From positions 190,747,144 through 190,811,143 of the forward strand of contig CM054112.1 of NCBI GenBank assembly GCA_028673005.1: DNA of 64,000 nucleotides, given 5' to 3'. A program made the translations under genes and the position numbers. The notes beneath the pieces are model-generated. The model did not search any database, was not told the DNA's origin, and saw only the letters and a list, made by a program, of their open reading frames with translations. Below are positions 46,332 through 57,230 of the stretch, in pieces; position 1 is the first letter of the stretch; every line of letters begins with the position of its first letter. This DNA comes from Tanypteryx hageni. Lineage: Eukaryota; Arthropoda; Insecta; Odonata; Petaluridae.

Positions 46332-46339
46332 ATTATAAT
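46332..46339. repeat. Right 8-bp target-site duplication (ATTATAAT)
   Basis: Exact copy of 44743-44750, directly after the right end of the non-autonomous hAT. Confidence 0.93.
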
Positions 46340-47521
46340 GCACAACTGTAGCCTTTATAACAATAACCCCCAGGTTTATTGTTTATATCCTTCTTAGCAA
46401 CACTTTTGAGATCCGACTCCAAAAATTCTGAGCCATGGTCCGCAAGGACCGTAAAACCATTTAGGCGCATAAGTTACTGACAGTATTTCACCAGATTTTT
46501 CCTCATCTTACCCCCCCCCCCCTTCCCTCTTTTTTGTTTCGATACATAGTCTGTGGATAAATCACCATGTTGCGTAAAATGTCGGTTTAAGTTTATGAAG
46601 AGGAATAAAAAAATATGAATAATGCGTGTGAAAGAATGCTGGGTAGCTTAGGTTTATGATACGAAGGGGCGATGTGTCCAAAGCATTGGACTTTTAATCC
46701 TAAAGGATTAACTTGCATGTATGCGAATGAGAAAATATGTGTATTTCGACCCGTCGAAAATTCGAGTCATTCAGTTCCACTGTATATATCACATCGGTCT
46801 CCTTTTTTACCTCTTATAGGGAAAGCGATACGAGCACCAGAAAAACCCCACGGCCCAGCCTCCCACACTCACACACACGCACTCTAGAATCTTCCCTTTT
46901 TTATACGTTATCCGAGAAACCTCTCATCGTCTCCATATAGCGCCGAAGTGTATTTTTTCGAAAGAAAGAGAGGAATGGGAGAAAGGTAAGATTACTCGAA
47001 AGAGGGAGTCTGTGTCGGAAGAATCTTCCCCGCCTCACCCCACTCGTTCCGAACGCCACTCAAGTCGGATTTAACGGTCGTCTCTCGTAGAGACGGCCTC
47101 CCATCCCGAGGAGAAAAAGTGTCCCTCCTTAACTTATTCAGGTATGTCTCGAGTCGGCAAAATCCCTTATATCGTCCCTTTGAGACCCTTCCGCCTCTAA
47201 ACGAACCCCATTCATTTCGGAAGAGGGGAATCAGACGCCATTAAAAGGACGTTTGACCCTTTCCACGTGTAAAACTCTTTTTTTCCCTCATCTCTCGTGG
47301 ATATATCTGGGATCCACGAGGCTTATTGTTGTGACCCCACGGACCGTTCCTAATCTGGATTTAGCGTCTCTTTTTAGTGCCATTCCATTTATCTGAGATC
47401 TCCGCCACTGAGAGATAGGGAGGGGGATCCTGAGGAGCTATGATCATTTTTCCTTCTCAACCGTCTAGATCTAACACGTACGTTCGAAAAAGCGTTGAGG
47501 GTTTTCAGCTACTTCTATGTA
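46340..47521. other. No gene recognised
   Basis: A (C)12 run lies at 46511-46522. The remaining sequence has short frames with no domain. The last two bases (TA) fit the insertion site of the next element. Confidence 0.4.
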
Positions 47522-48065
47522 CAGTCAACTCTCGATAACTCGAATCTCCTGGGAAGAAAAATATTGTAGTTACCGAAACTTTGATTTATAGATCTTCATT
47601 TTAATCGCATTGAATATGCTTCGTAATTTTCCACTTTTTTGTAAAACACAGAGCGTCCTAGGTTTAGCTTTTTTTCGATATGAATGTGCTTTGAAAAAAG
47701 CGAGACCTATAGGTAGTTTTGTATTTTACAAAAAAAACTGGAAAATCACAATTCAATTTCTTTGTTCAATAAATAAATATCGAGCACTTCTTTTAGCTTA
47801 AATCAGATTGACTTAATAAGTAACTAAGTAAATCAAACTGAAAATAAGTACTACTCAAGTACCGTCAGTAGCCATTATAAACTTTTTTGACTATTGCCGA
47901 TCCTTGAAAAAGTACAATTTTTTTATTTGATTTGTATGTCTATTTCAGTTTCATTGTATTTATCTTGGAGGAAACTCACAAATTATTGCCTGACGATATT
48001 TCTACTGTTTCAACATAAATGAACACGAACGAAAAAATTATTTACTTCGACTCATCGAGAATTCG
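47522..48065. mobile_element. pogo/Tigger-like inverted-repeat element (non-autonomous)
   Basis: After TA at 47520-47521 the sequence CAGTCAACTCTCGATAACTC begins. This is the characteristic terminus of pogo/Tigger (Tc1/mariner) transposons, which insert at TA. At about 48042-48065 CATCGAGAATTCGAGCTGTG may be a degraded opposite end, but no TA follows it, so the right limit is uncertain. An internal inverted repeat at about 47615-47765 pairs TTTTCCACTTTTTTGTAAAA with TTTTACAAAAAAAACTGGAAAA. Short open frames inside show no transposase domain. Confidence 0.65.
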
Positions 48066-48689
48066 AGCTGTGGGCGTTTGAATCATCCAGGTTCGATTGC
48101 GTGTTTTTATCTATCTCTCTCTCTCTCTCTCTCTTTGTTGCTTTATTTTTCCTTCTCTCTCGTTTCTCCTTCCTTCCTATTCCTTCCATCACTTATATTT
48201 CTCTTTAGTTTCTATTCCCATTCAAAACCTCTCTTTCCACATTTCCCTCTTCCCCTTTCTCTCTCCGTGAGATTTGATGGACACGCTTCGTTACGCTCTC
48301 GCTATCTCCGTCGTGTGACAGGCGATGATGGGAGAGAAAGTGATCCCCGTCTCTTTCCCACCCAGTTTGACCGAACGCGAACGAGCAGACGGCTAATAAG
48401 TCCCTTGGGAAATCGTCACTGGTTCTCTCTTTTACACCTTCCCCTTCCCTTCATTCCTGGTGATGACCTTTGTTATATAGACACTGGGATGAGGGCACAG
48501 CGGAGCGTGTAAGAAGCTCATTTTCCTCACCCCATTCTCCCACCGAAATTTCGTGCATCAAAATGGTAATTTGGTGTCATTTTAGACAAGCTTGATGTGA
48601 AAAGGCGAGAGAGGGCTCGTGGCCTAAGACAATCTGTATGATAATCAGGAATGGGTCGTGCAGTATAGGAGTTTACAGAGTTCTCTTAG
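48066..48689. other. No gene recognised; CT-rich
   Basis: A (TC)n run at about 48113-48134 opens a pyrimidine-rich stretch to about 48265. The frame open through it (48078-48512) is Ser/Leu/Phe-rich and looks compositional. Confidence 0.4.
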
Positions 48690-48872
48690 AAATTTATTTA
48701 TTTATATTTATTAGTACCTCTTAAACAGCACTTCCGTAGGGCTCTTACCAAGAGCTTTTAAACTGTAGGTAACTGTAAAACCCATTCTCAGGACAGGGTT
48801 CAAACCCGCGGCCTAAGTGAATATTGGGAAGCAGACCCGCTAGGCACCCCTCTACTAAGTAAGACCGGCTTT
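48690..48872 (-). mobile_element. tRNA-derived SINE with A-rich tail
   Basis: On the minus strand the head begins near 48872. It shows GGGTGCCTAGCGGGTCTGC (A-box region) and GCGGGTTTGAACCCTG (B box with a T-arm hairpin) at about 48796-48811. A body of about 90 bases with AAAGCTCTTGGTAAGAGC follows. The element ends in AATAAATATAAATAAATAAA at about 48692-48712, a typical A-rich SINE tail. It belongs to a different family from the SINE at 33.7-34.05 kb. Confidence 0.78.
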
Positions 48873-50410
48873 GGTTTTAAAAGTTTCATATCAGAACATC
48901 CAGAGCTGATGTGGTAAAATAACAACGTGTACAAATAAAAATTGATAATAATGGCTGTTACTTAGTGGGTATCGATTTTTATCTTTTTCTACTTGCGTGG
49001 ATAATTTTCCGAAATGATTTTTAAATTTTGACGAGTTTCATTACGATTGTAATTTGACGTTTTAAATTTTGCTGAGCGCGTTTTTTACCTTACCAGCCTT
49101 GATTTATGATTAATCAAATACACCATTCTTTCAAGTCAAAATTGTACGTCACTGTACACTATAACTTTGTTAACATAACTCTGTGTATATTAACACAGCT
49201 TTTTCACCTTGCATTTGGTTACAGATGTTTTCATTCTCCTTTTTGTGGAAGTACCCTGGATATTCTTATTGTCATTCTTTCTTTGAGTATCTTTCTCAGT
49301 GACTTGTTTAATCTGGTTGTTTTATAAATTATTACTTGCCTAAATTTTATCTTATGAGTGACAGAAATATTCCTTACGTTTTCTGCTTGACGCTCCGCTT
49401 CTTATATAATTCCATTGCCCAAATTTGGCTTAATGGATGAATTTTATTGCGATCTATCATTGTAACGAATTGCCGTCAACCCAAGACGTTCTACGGAGAG
49501 AGGGTGACTTTTCCCGCGGTCACATCCTCATATCCCTGTCGCACCCAATCATCTTGGACCATTTCTTCCCCCCGCTTCAATTCCATCCAAATGTGTTTCG
49601 TTCCTCCGTCGTTCCCTTACCAAACATCAGTGACTCACGGTATCATCCTCTGACCCTCCCACTTTTATTATAATAAGTAGTGCCCGTGACATTGCCATGA
49701 CTTGAGAGGGCAGCAACCAGCGGTATCCCGTAGCCTTGCTCCAGGCGTGTCATCTCATCCATCAAACATTGCCTTGGGGCATACTCTTCGCTCCTCCCCC
49801 CCATTCGATCCTCTCCTTTCCTTCTCTTCTCTTTATCCGAGTGACAAGGATGATGTCCCCCATCCCTGACCCCCACGAACATCCTCACCTCTCACCATAT
49901 CCTTCTCTCGACCCACCCACCTCGCGCTGCACCCTTTCCTACACCATTGCATCGCAGATCCCCGAGTTTCCAGTTCCCAATCTTTCTTTTATCCTTTATG
50001 CCCTTCCGCATACACCACTATATATATCACTCTTAACTTGATCCCCTCTCATTCCTGTCCCCTTCACTTCCTAACCTTACCTCAAGTCGCCTCGGCTCGT
50101 TCGCTCCTTACCTGCCCTCATCCGTCTTCTTACGTTTCTCCGATCCTAGTCCATCCCGTCTCTCACCCATTCCTATTCCCATTCGTCTCTTCTTCTCTCC
50201 TATTCCATTCCTACGTCCAACCATGACCTTATCTCATTCCAAAACTCTTCCCCTCTCGCTCTCATCTCTCTCCATTGTACGTAGAGAAGGTCGTACAAGA
50301 TTCTCTTGGTCAGTGATTCCGTTCTTAGGCGAAGGACCTATTCCTCTTCTCTGACTCCATCCTTCCTCCATCCCTCTCTACCTCCCTCCCTTCCCCTCTC
50401 CCTCCATCCC
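48873..50410. other. No gene recognised; long pyrimidine-rich stretch
   Basis: The stretch 49490-50405 is pyrimidine-rich on the plus strand. The open frames are Ser/Pro/Leu-rich artefacts. Positions 48873-49440 are AT-rich with nothing recognisable. Confidence 0.4.
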
Positions 50411-50560
50411 ATTGTTTTATATCATTCTGTATTGTTTCATACTATTTTATACTGATTTATATCATTTTGTATTGTTTTATACTATTTCGTATTACTTTAT
50501 TTTATTATGTATTGTTTTATATCATATGTGTAATTTTATATCATTTCCTTCTTTCTTATG
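50411..50560. repeat. Degenerate AT-rich tandem array, unit about 20 bp
   Basis: Repeated variants of ATTGTTTTATATCATTTTGT run for about 150 bases with substitutions and small length changes. The hydrophobic frames open here follow from the composition. Confidence 0.75.
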
Positions 50561-50905
50561 TTATGCATGATCCAACAACAATCTCCATATTCATTGTATA
50601 TATTTCAAGTATATTTCATCTTATTCTGCCTAATTATTGTATTATATTTCTTGGTTTGCATTACGTTATTACCTATGCATGTATTTTTTTATGACGGTAT
50701 ACAACGATGCTGTATATACGAAGACTTACTGTACATACTCCTTTCTATTTAATGTTGTATTACTATATTATCATATGTACACTATCTAGGGTTTTCTCAG
50801 GTTTTTCACACCCCCCTTCTCAGTGGGTGTTTTCCTGCGTGGGTTTTACTAGGGAGGACATGCCTGTTTTACCTAGGTTTTCCCCACAATCTCTAATCTG
50901 TCTTC

Positions 50906-50908
<3 letters not shown>

Positions 50909-50961
<53 letters not shown>
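50909..50961. repeat. (TA)n microsatellite
   Basis: About 53 bases of uninterrupted alternating TA. Confidence 0.95.
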
Positions 50962-50964
<3 letters not shown>

Positions 50965-50989
50965 CTCTGTATGATTTAGGTATATACTG

Positions 50990-51125
50990 TTTATATAATG
51001 CGTATTGTAATATCTTACTTTACCATTTTTTATATTTATTATATTGACGAAGGATTAAATGTAAGAATGGACCTTATGGTCTAAATTTCGCCCGAATAAA
51101 GACGATTATCTATCTATCTATCTAT
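50990..51125 (+). mobile_element. Probable LINE 3' end with (TCTA)n tail
   Basis: The sequence ends GTCTAAATTTCGCCCGAATA, then AAGACGATTA, then TCTATC repeats. A polyadenylation-like AATAAA followed by a tetranucleotide tail is the usual 3' terminus of several non-LTR retrotransposons. No coding part was found upstream, so the copy is strongly 5'-truncated. It directly abuts the 16-bp minisatellite, which may have expanded from or beside this tail. Confidence 0.5.
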
Positions 51126-51711
51126 CCCTTCCCCTCTCCCTCCCTTCCCCTCTCCCTCCCTTCCCCTCTCCCTCCCTTCCTCTCTCCCTCCCTTCCTCTC
51201 TCCCTCCCTTCCTCTCTCCCTCCCTTCCTCTCTCCCTCCCTTCCTCTCTCCCTCCCTTCCTCTCTCCCTCCCTTCCCCTCTCCCTCCCTTCCCCTCGCCC
51301 TCCCTTCCCCTCTCCCTCCCTTCCCCTCTTCCTCCCTTCCCCTCTCCCTCCCTTCCCCTCTCCCTCCCATCCCCTCTCCCTCCCTTCCCCTCTCCCTCCC
51401 TTCCTCTCTCCCTCCCTTCCTCTCTCCCTCCCTTCCTCTCTCCCTCCCTTCCCCTCTCCCTCCCTTCCCCTCTCCCTCCCTTCCCCTCTCCCTCCCTTCC
51501 CCTCTCCCTCCCTTCCCCTCTCCCTCCCTTCCCCTCTCCCTCCCTTCCCCTCTCCCTCCCTTCCCCTCTCCCTCCCTTCCCCTCTCCCTCCCTTCCCCTC
51601 TCCCTCCCTTCCCCTCTCCCTCCCTTCCCCTCTCCCTCCCTTCCCCTCTCCCTCCCTTCCCCTCTTCCTCCCTTCCCCTCTTCCTCCCTTCCCCTCTCCC
51701 TCCCATCCTTT
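51126..51711. repeat. 16-bp polypyrimidine minisatellite, about 36 copies
   Basis: The unit CCCTTCCCCTCTCCCT is repeated head to tail for about 585 bases. Its variants are single substitutions (CCTCTCTC, CCCTCGCC, CCTCTTCC). Three units make 48 bases, so all three minus-strand frames give a 16-residue Gly/Arg/Glu repeat and a long open frame at 51122-51793 that is not a gene. All-purine/all-pyrimidine strands make triplex (H-DNA) formation possible. Confidence 0.96.
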
Positions 51712-53483
51712 CTCCTCCCCTTCCTTCTGTCACCTCGTCTTTAGCTGTTCCGACACCCAGCTTCTTATTCGCCTCTCTCTCACTCCCTCCCACATCCTCT
51801 CTTCTGCCTCCTTTCCTCGACTCCTATTTCTTGGCTGTCTGCTGAGCGTAGGCGGCTAGATTATAAAATGCGTCCCTTGGTTAGCCTATACCGAGTAACT
51901 CTCTGGGAATGGTGGAATGGGAGCGTTCTGGGGGGCGTCAGAGTGAATTGTTTCTCCTTATAATGTGCCGTAGGGGACGTCAAGGGTCTCCGTGACCGGA
52001 GGGGGAAAGGAGGAGTAGGAGATGGACGCCTCACGCCACTTGATGAAATTTTCGTGTGGATTTAACGGCTGCGGGAAAGAGTTTTTCTTGGTTAATGGAG
52101 TCTTGAAAAAGGTTGTCGACCCCCGGTAATAGTAGTTTTTGTTTTTTTCATTTTCTATCTCCCACCAAATTTGAAGAAGTGAATTTAGAGTTTAATTTAC
52201 ACGTCAGAGGAAACCTCATCAGAAAATGAATATGAGGAGGGGACGTTTTTGATGAGATATTTAATATAAGTCGGTCTGCTTGGATTGAGTCGCTTTTATT
52301 CCGTCAAGTCAAGCTTCCGTTCGTGTGTTTATCAAATGTGAAACGTTTGTCTGAGGGGATTTTTTTAAAATCGGCGAGCTGAAAATTTGAGCCTCACGAA
52401 GATCTTCATTCCATCCACTTGTGCTCTGTGTGATGGGCGTGCGTTTGGTCTTCCTCCTTCGGATGGTCGTGAGGGAGTGTGGGGTAATACAGTTATTTAA
52501 ACCAATTTCTCTCTTGAAACGTTTCGTGGTTGAGGATATTAACTATTAACTTTCGTAATTGATCTGAGTTTCTTTGAAATGTTCCTTAGAAGTAGGCGTT
52601 TTTGGAGTTAAAATTCGACTTCTTTTCCATTGCGATTTCCACATACTAGCTAGCAACCCACGCAAACAATAACTAATCAAAGCTCTTCGGCTATGCGTTT
52701 TCTCTTTATTTAAAACATTTTCTGATCTGTGGAATAAAACTAAGTTGCTGAGAAAGTTTCTCTCATTCTCCTCAATTAACCATGACCCTAATTCATCCCG
52801 GAAATATGCTTTCTTTTTATTAAAATGTATATATTTCGTTTATGGCAGCTATTTTAATGGAATAATCTCCAGAAGAATGGTGAACATCGAAATTCTCCGA
52901 GGAAAAGCAGTAGCTATAAAGTCAAAAGATGTCTCTTACTCGGTTTAAAAAAGCCAGCTAATGCGTATAGCTCAAAATCTTCAATTTATTTCATAAGTAT
53001 ATTTTATACCCCCATAGTCTCCCAGGCGACGTAATCATCTCGACCTTGGTTGACCGAGGGTTTTTATCCAACGCCCCGCGATAAAAAGTTCGAGATCACC
53101 GCAAGAGAATAGAGCGGATTAGTATGTGGTCTGGCATGAAATCACTTTCCTTTTCTTAGAATTGACCGACAGAATTGTGGTCATGAGTTTGTTAGTCACA
53201 TTTTTAGGAGGCTTCTCGCATCGCTGGACGAAAATTACTTTTGTTATTGCTCATCATTTATTTCCCGAGATCTCGTCCATATGAATGTCTACAATCATGT
53301 GGTCCACATGTAATCCCCTCTCCATCCTTTTCCCTCCCTCCCTTCTACTTCTTCCCTCATCACCCTCTCTTATCTTCTCTTCTCCTCTCTTCTCCTTCCT
53401 CTCATTTCCCCCTTTTCCCCCTATCCCTCTGTTTCTTCTACTTCCTTTCTCCTCACCCCTTCCTCTTTCCCTCTACCTCTTTC
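51712..53483. other. No gene recognised
   Basis: Mixed sequence between two minisatellites. The last 170 bases are pyrimidine-rich and lead into the next array. No domain-bearing frame was seen. Confidence 0.4.
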
Positions 53484-54345
53484 TCTCCTCTCCCTCTTCT
53501 CTCCCTCCTCTTCTCTCCCTCCTCTTCTCTCCCTCCTCTTCTCTCCCTCCTCTTCTCTCCCTCCTCTTCTCTCCCTCCTCTTCTCTCCCTCCTCTTCTCT
53601 CCCTCCTCTTCTCTCCCTCCTCTTCTCTCCCTCCTCTTCTCTCCCTCCTCTTCTCTCCCTCCTCTTCACTCCCTCCTCTTCTCTCCCTCATCTTCTCTCC
53701 CTCCTCTTCTCTCCCTCCTCTTCTCTCCCTCCTCTTCTCTCCCTCCTCTTCTCTCCCTCCTCTTCTCTCCCTCTTCTTCTCTCCCTCTTCTCTCCGTATT
53801 CTTCTCTCCCTCCTCTTTTCTCCCTCCTCTTCCCTCCCTCCTCTTCACTCCCTCCTCTTCTCTCCCTCCTCTTCTCTCCCTCTTCTTCTCTCCCTCTTCC
53901 TCCCTTCCTCCTCTCTCCCTCTTCTTCACTTCCTCTGTCCCTCTTCCTCTGCCCCTCTTCCTCTGCCCCTCTACCTCTGTCCGTCTTCCTCTGCCCCTCT
54001 TCCTCTGCCCCTCTTCCTCTGCCCCTCTTCCTCTGCCCCTCTTCCTCTGCCCCTCTTCCTCTGCCCCTCTTCCTCTGCCCCTCTTCCTCTGCCCCTCTTC
54101 CTCTGCCCCTCTTCCTCTGCCCTTCTTCCTCTGCCCCTCTTCCTCTGCCCCTCTTCCTCTGCCCCTCTTCCTCTGCCCCTCTTCCTCTCCCCCTCTTCCT
54201 CTCCCCCTCTTCCTCTCCCCCTCTTCCTCTGCCCCTCTTCCTCTGCCCCTCTTCCTCTCCCCCTCTTCCTCTCCCCCTCTTCCTCGGCCCCTCTTCCTCG
54301 GCCCCTCTTCCTCGGCCCCTCTTCCTCGGCCCCTCTTCCCCATCT
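53484..54345. repeat. 14-bp polypyrimidine minisatellite with ordered sub-blocks
   Basis: The unit is 14 bases. From about 53484 to 53935 it is CTCTTCTCTCCCTC. From about 53940 to 54190 it is CTCTTCCTCTGCCC. After a short CTCCCC-variant stretch it becomes CTCGGCCCCTCTTC to about 54342. Variants are grouped rather than mixed, which points to successive local expansions. Frames of up to 493 codons plus and 230 codons minus are open only because 14 is not a multiple of 3 and pyrimidines give no stops. They are not genes. Confidence 0.95.
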
Positions 54346-55290
54346 TTAATTCTTTCAATCTCCCTCTCTTCCTTGTCCCTCCTTACCTCATTTTATCTCA
54401 TTTCTCTCTTTTCTCCCATCCCATGTCCCTCCCTTATCCCATACTTGTTCCTCCCTCCCTTTCTCCTCTCCCGCACTCCTCCCTCTTTCTTTCTTCCTTC
54501 ATCCTCACTCATCCCTCTTTCCTGCCCCTCAATCCTTTCTCATTCCCCCCGGTTTCTCTCTCTCTCTCTCTCAGCTGTGTTCCTCCACGAGATGACACGC
54601 TGTCTTCCAACCTAACGCTTCCCTCTATACTACACTCGCGTCATTTTTCGACTCGTCCTTCCATCTTTTACTTTCTCTTCCCCTTAATTTTCTTCGCCCT
54701 TTTAAGTCTTCCACTACTATAAAATACTGGGCGCAAAGAGGCGTCTTCCTGTGCAAGTCATCGACGTCGAGGAGGTGAATGAGAAACTTAAGGCTTAATT
54801 TTTTCATCCGTTTGTTTAAAGTCGATGAATTTCATTTTTCGCAGCATGTGAGTTGTTCTGATGATTCAGAGTAATACGAATTGCTCAGTCTCTCATTTTC
54901 TGCTGTAGTGCCTTCGTAACCATTGGTTGCCCATCGGGGAAAAAATCTGTTACGACTGAATTAGTAATAATTTGAAACACTATTAACCTTATTATCTTTT
55001 CAACAGATTTTCCGACGACCAGTATGATTTAACCTTGTCCTGTTTTGAACTATTATCTTTACATCTTTTCCCTGAGCAACTTGACCGAACGCATGATAAA
55101 CCTGACCGAAATGAATTTTTGAATATATAACATTCGCTCTCATTCACATTTTGTAGCTGTAAATTAGGTAGTTTTTATGCTATTATAGGGGTTTTACTGG
55201 ATAGATTTTAAATCGCTTTACCAAAAATAATGCATCGAACGAATTGCTTCCGCTCATGCTATGATCCCGATAGAGAGTTCTTTTTAATTT
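54346..55290. other. No gene recognised
   Basis: Pyrimidine-rich to about 54710, with a (CT)n run at about 54555-54575, then AT-rich with nothing recognisable. Confidence 0.4.
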
Positions 55291-55431
55291 TTAACTCGTT
55301 GAGTCCTAAAAGTGGGTCTGACTCGTGGCCTCATCAAAAGGCCAAAAATCTAAACCACGAGTCTGACACGTTTGCGGTTTAGAAGTTTTCCTGTTTTAAT
55401 ATTTGTGGTTTTCGGCCACAGATGGCGCTAA

Positions 55432-55482
<51 letters not shown>

Positions 55483-55900
55483 CTCTTATTTGGCATTTTG
55501 ATAAATATCTTTTTATAAATGTTTTTTTTACAAGGAAAATTACGTCTGTAATGCGGAATTGCTTTTAATGTTCTAAAATAAAGAAATATTTGTTTGAAAC
55601 CGCTTGAAAATTACACTTAATGGTATATAGCGTTATCTATAACTATCCTTTATATTTAATTGCTTTGCAAACATCGCAAATATTAAGCCATGTTTTCCTT
55701 TTATCCGGAAAAATGCCAACAGCAACGCAGAAGCCTATATGGAATTTCAAAATGTAGGAATACAGCATAACCGATAGAATGTAAGCAGTAGCTTAAAAAA
55801 AGCATAAGCAAGTATATTCTGCCTAACCGGGCATAAGCTGTATTAAGTGTGGTTGACAGAACATGAAACGCGCCATCTAAAGGAAAACTCAAGGAGTTAA
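55291..55900. mobile_element. piggyBac-like non-autonomous element flanked by TTAA
   Basis: The sequence starts TTAACTCGTTGAGTCC at 55291. It ends with the inverted TTAACTCCTTGAGTTT (reading from 55900 leftward), giving 13 matches in 16 and TTAA at both outer edges. Insertion at and duplication of TTAA is the signature of piggyBac. Subterminal AGATGGCGC motifs are also inverted (about 55420 and 55870). An internal hairpin pairs GACTCGTGG (55320-55328) with CCACGAGTC (55355-55363). There is no transposase frame. The element contains an (AT)n tract at 55434-55482. Confidence 0.78.
55434..55482. repeat. (TA)n microsatellite inside the piggyBac-like element
   Basis: About 48 bases of alternating TA lie directly after GGCGCTAAATT. 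Confidence 0.95.
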
Positions 55901-56866
55901 TTAATTTTTTCCGTTGGATAACTGAAGAGCATGCGGTAGATAGAGCTTGGAATTCTTTTTTTCTTCGTGTTCAATATTTCAATTAAATTAAATTTTGTCC
56001 ATTGTTTCCGACTCTCCCCAAAATATACATATGCATCTATCAGAATTTAACATTCAACATCCGTAATTCGCGTAACTTACGTATGCTCGCCGTTTTACAT
56101 GTAGAATAAAGTGCGTTTCCGGATTCGAGCCGCAGCGTAAATGAATTTTTTTAAGGTAAAAGAAGAAGGAAACCTCGCTAGCTTAAAAATTATCGTGGCT
56201 CCGTGCGGGCGCGTGAGTGCATTTTCGAAACACTGCTTTTTATGTATCTTCCTAATGTGTCTCTCTATTTCCACTCACTCGCGCCTCCTTTTTATTCTCC
56301 TCACCATCTACATCTCTCTCTCTTTCTGTCTCGGCGATAACTCCACCCTCTCTCTCCCACTCCTCCCTCCGATCTTCCCGACGCACGCATTCCCTCTTCC
56401 GACCGAGTCTGGTCTCGTAAGGTGAGAGAGAACGGTGGTGGGTGGGCCAAAACAGAAAAGCACGTGCCCCTTCATTTGGTCCGCCTCGAGTTTATTTAAC
56501 GGCCACCTTCTCTCAGTCTACGGGCGAAGAGTGTTGTGTTCTGACCCGTGACATTATATTTCTTTATTTCTTTTTCCCTAGGGTATCGTGTCGTTAAGTT
56601 ACCGACGCCGCCAATTGCGAGATATAAAACAGGTTGCGTTTCTTGGGTAATGAAGTCGTGCGAGTAGCCGTGGAGCGGTTTGAAGTCTCTTGTTTTTTTA
56701 TCGCGTTCTATTTCATGAAAACGAGACGGTAAATACCACCCCGTAAGGTCATATCAGCATGTTCACGTGCTGGATATTTTAAAGTATAAGATTTTTGGAA
56801 AGGTCAAATTTAAGATACGTTCTGGTATTTTGAAGGAACGAATGACTGAACGAATCAAGTTGACTC
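55901..56866. other. No gene recognised
   Basis: Pyrimidine-rich at about 56255-56400. The frame at 56141-56425 is hydrophobic and compositional. Nothing else was recognised. Confidence 0.4.
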
Positions 56867-57230
56867 AATTTCAATTTTCAATTTCAAAAACCTTTATTTT
56901 CCTTATAAACAGTTACAGGTAAATACCCTTCACTTTACATGTTATCTTAACCTAATACATAGTATAGTTTAAGATTAAGATTCTATAGCTTATTACCTTC
57001 AGCTATTTTGCCATATTTCTTCTCTCTGAATGATAACCGACCTACTCTAAAAATAAAAAATCCAAACATCATTAATGTTTTTCCCTCGTGATTTTTCTTC
57101 TGGTAGAAAATCTATCACAGCTTCACTCAGTCTTTCCGACCACTCTGTTACAGCACGAAACAATACACGTATTCTGTTCATCTTTAGCCTAATAGTTTTT
57201 CTGGATTAATTATTTTTTACGTTTCTTTTA
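56867..57230 (-). mobile_element. Probable LINE 3' fragment, minus strand
   Basis: On the minus strand a short frame reads NRIRVLFRAVTEWSERLSEA, then VIDFLPEEKSRGKNINDVWI. About 170 bases further on, the sequence ends AAGGAAAATAAAGGTTTTTG followed by repeats of TTGAAA (about 56867-56890 on the plus strand as TTTCAA). A polyadenylation-like AATAAA and a short repeated tail fit a LINE terminus. The protein piece matches no family I can name with certainty. Confidence 0.4.

Noticed and set aside
48078..48512. Membrane-protein-like open frame of 144 codons
   Set aside because: The hydrophobic start comes from a (TC)n tract translated as Leu/Ser, and the remainder shows no domain.
51122..51793. 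Open frame of 223 codons (minus) with a Gly/Arg/Glu repeat
   Set aside because: It follows from the 16-bp minisatellite, where three units make 48 bases. There is no non-repeat coding sequence around it.
53241..54722. Open frame of 493 codons (plus) rich in Ser, Pro, Leu and Phe
   Set aside because: It is a 14-bp pyrimidine minisatellite. Another plus register (53285-54349) and the minus strand (53666-54358) are open too, and there is no domain.
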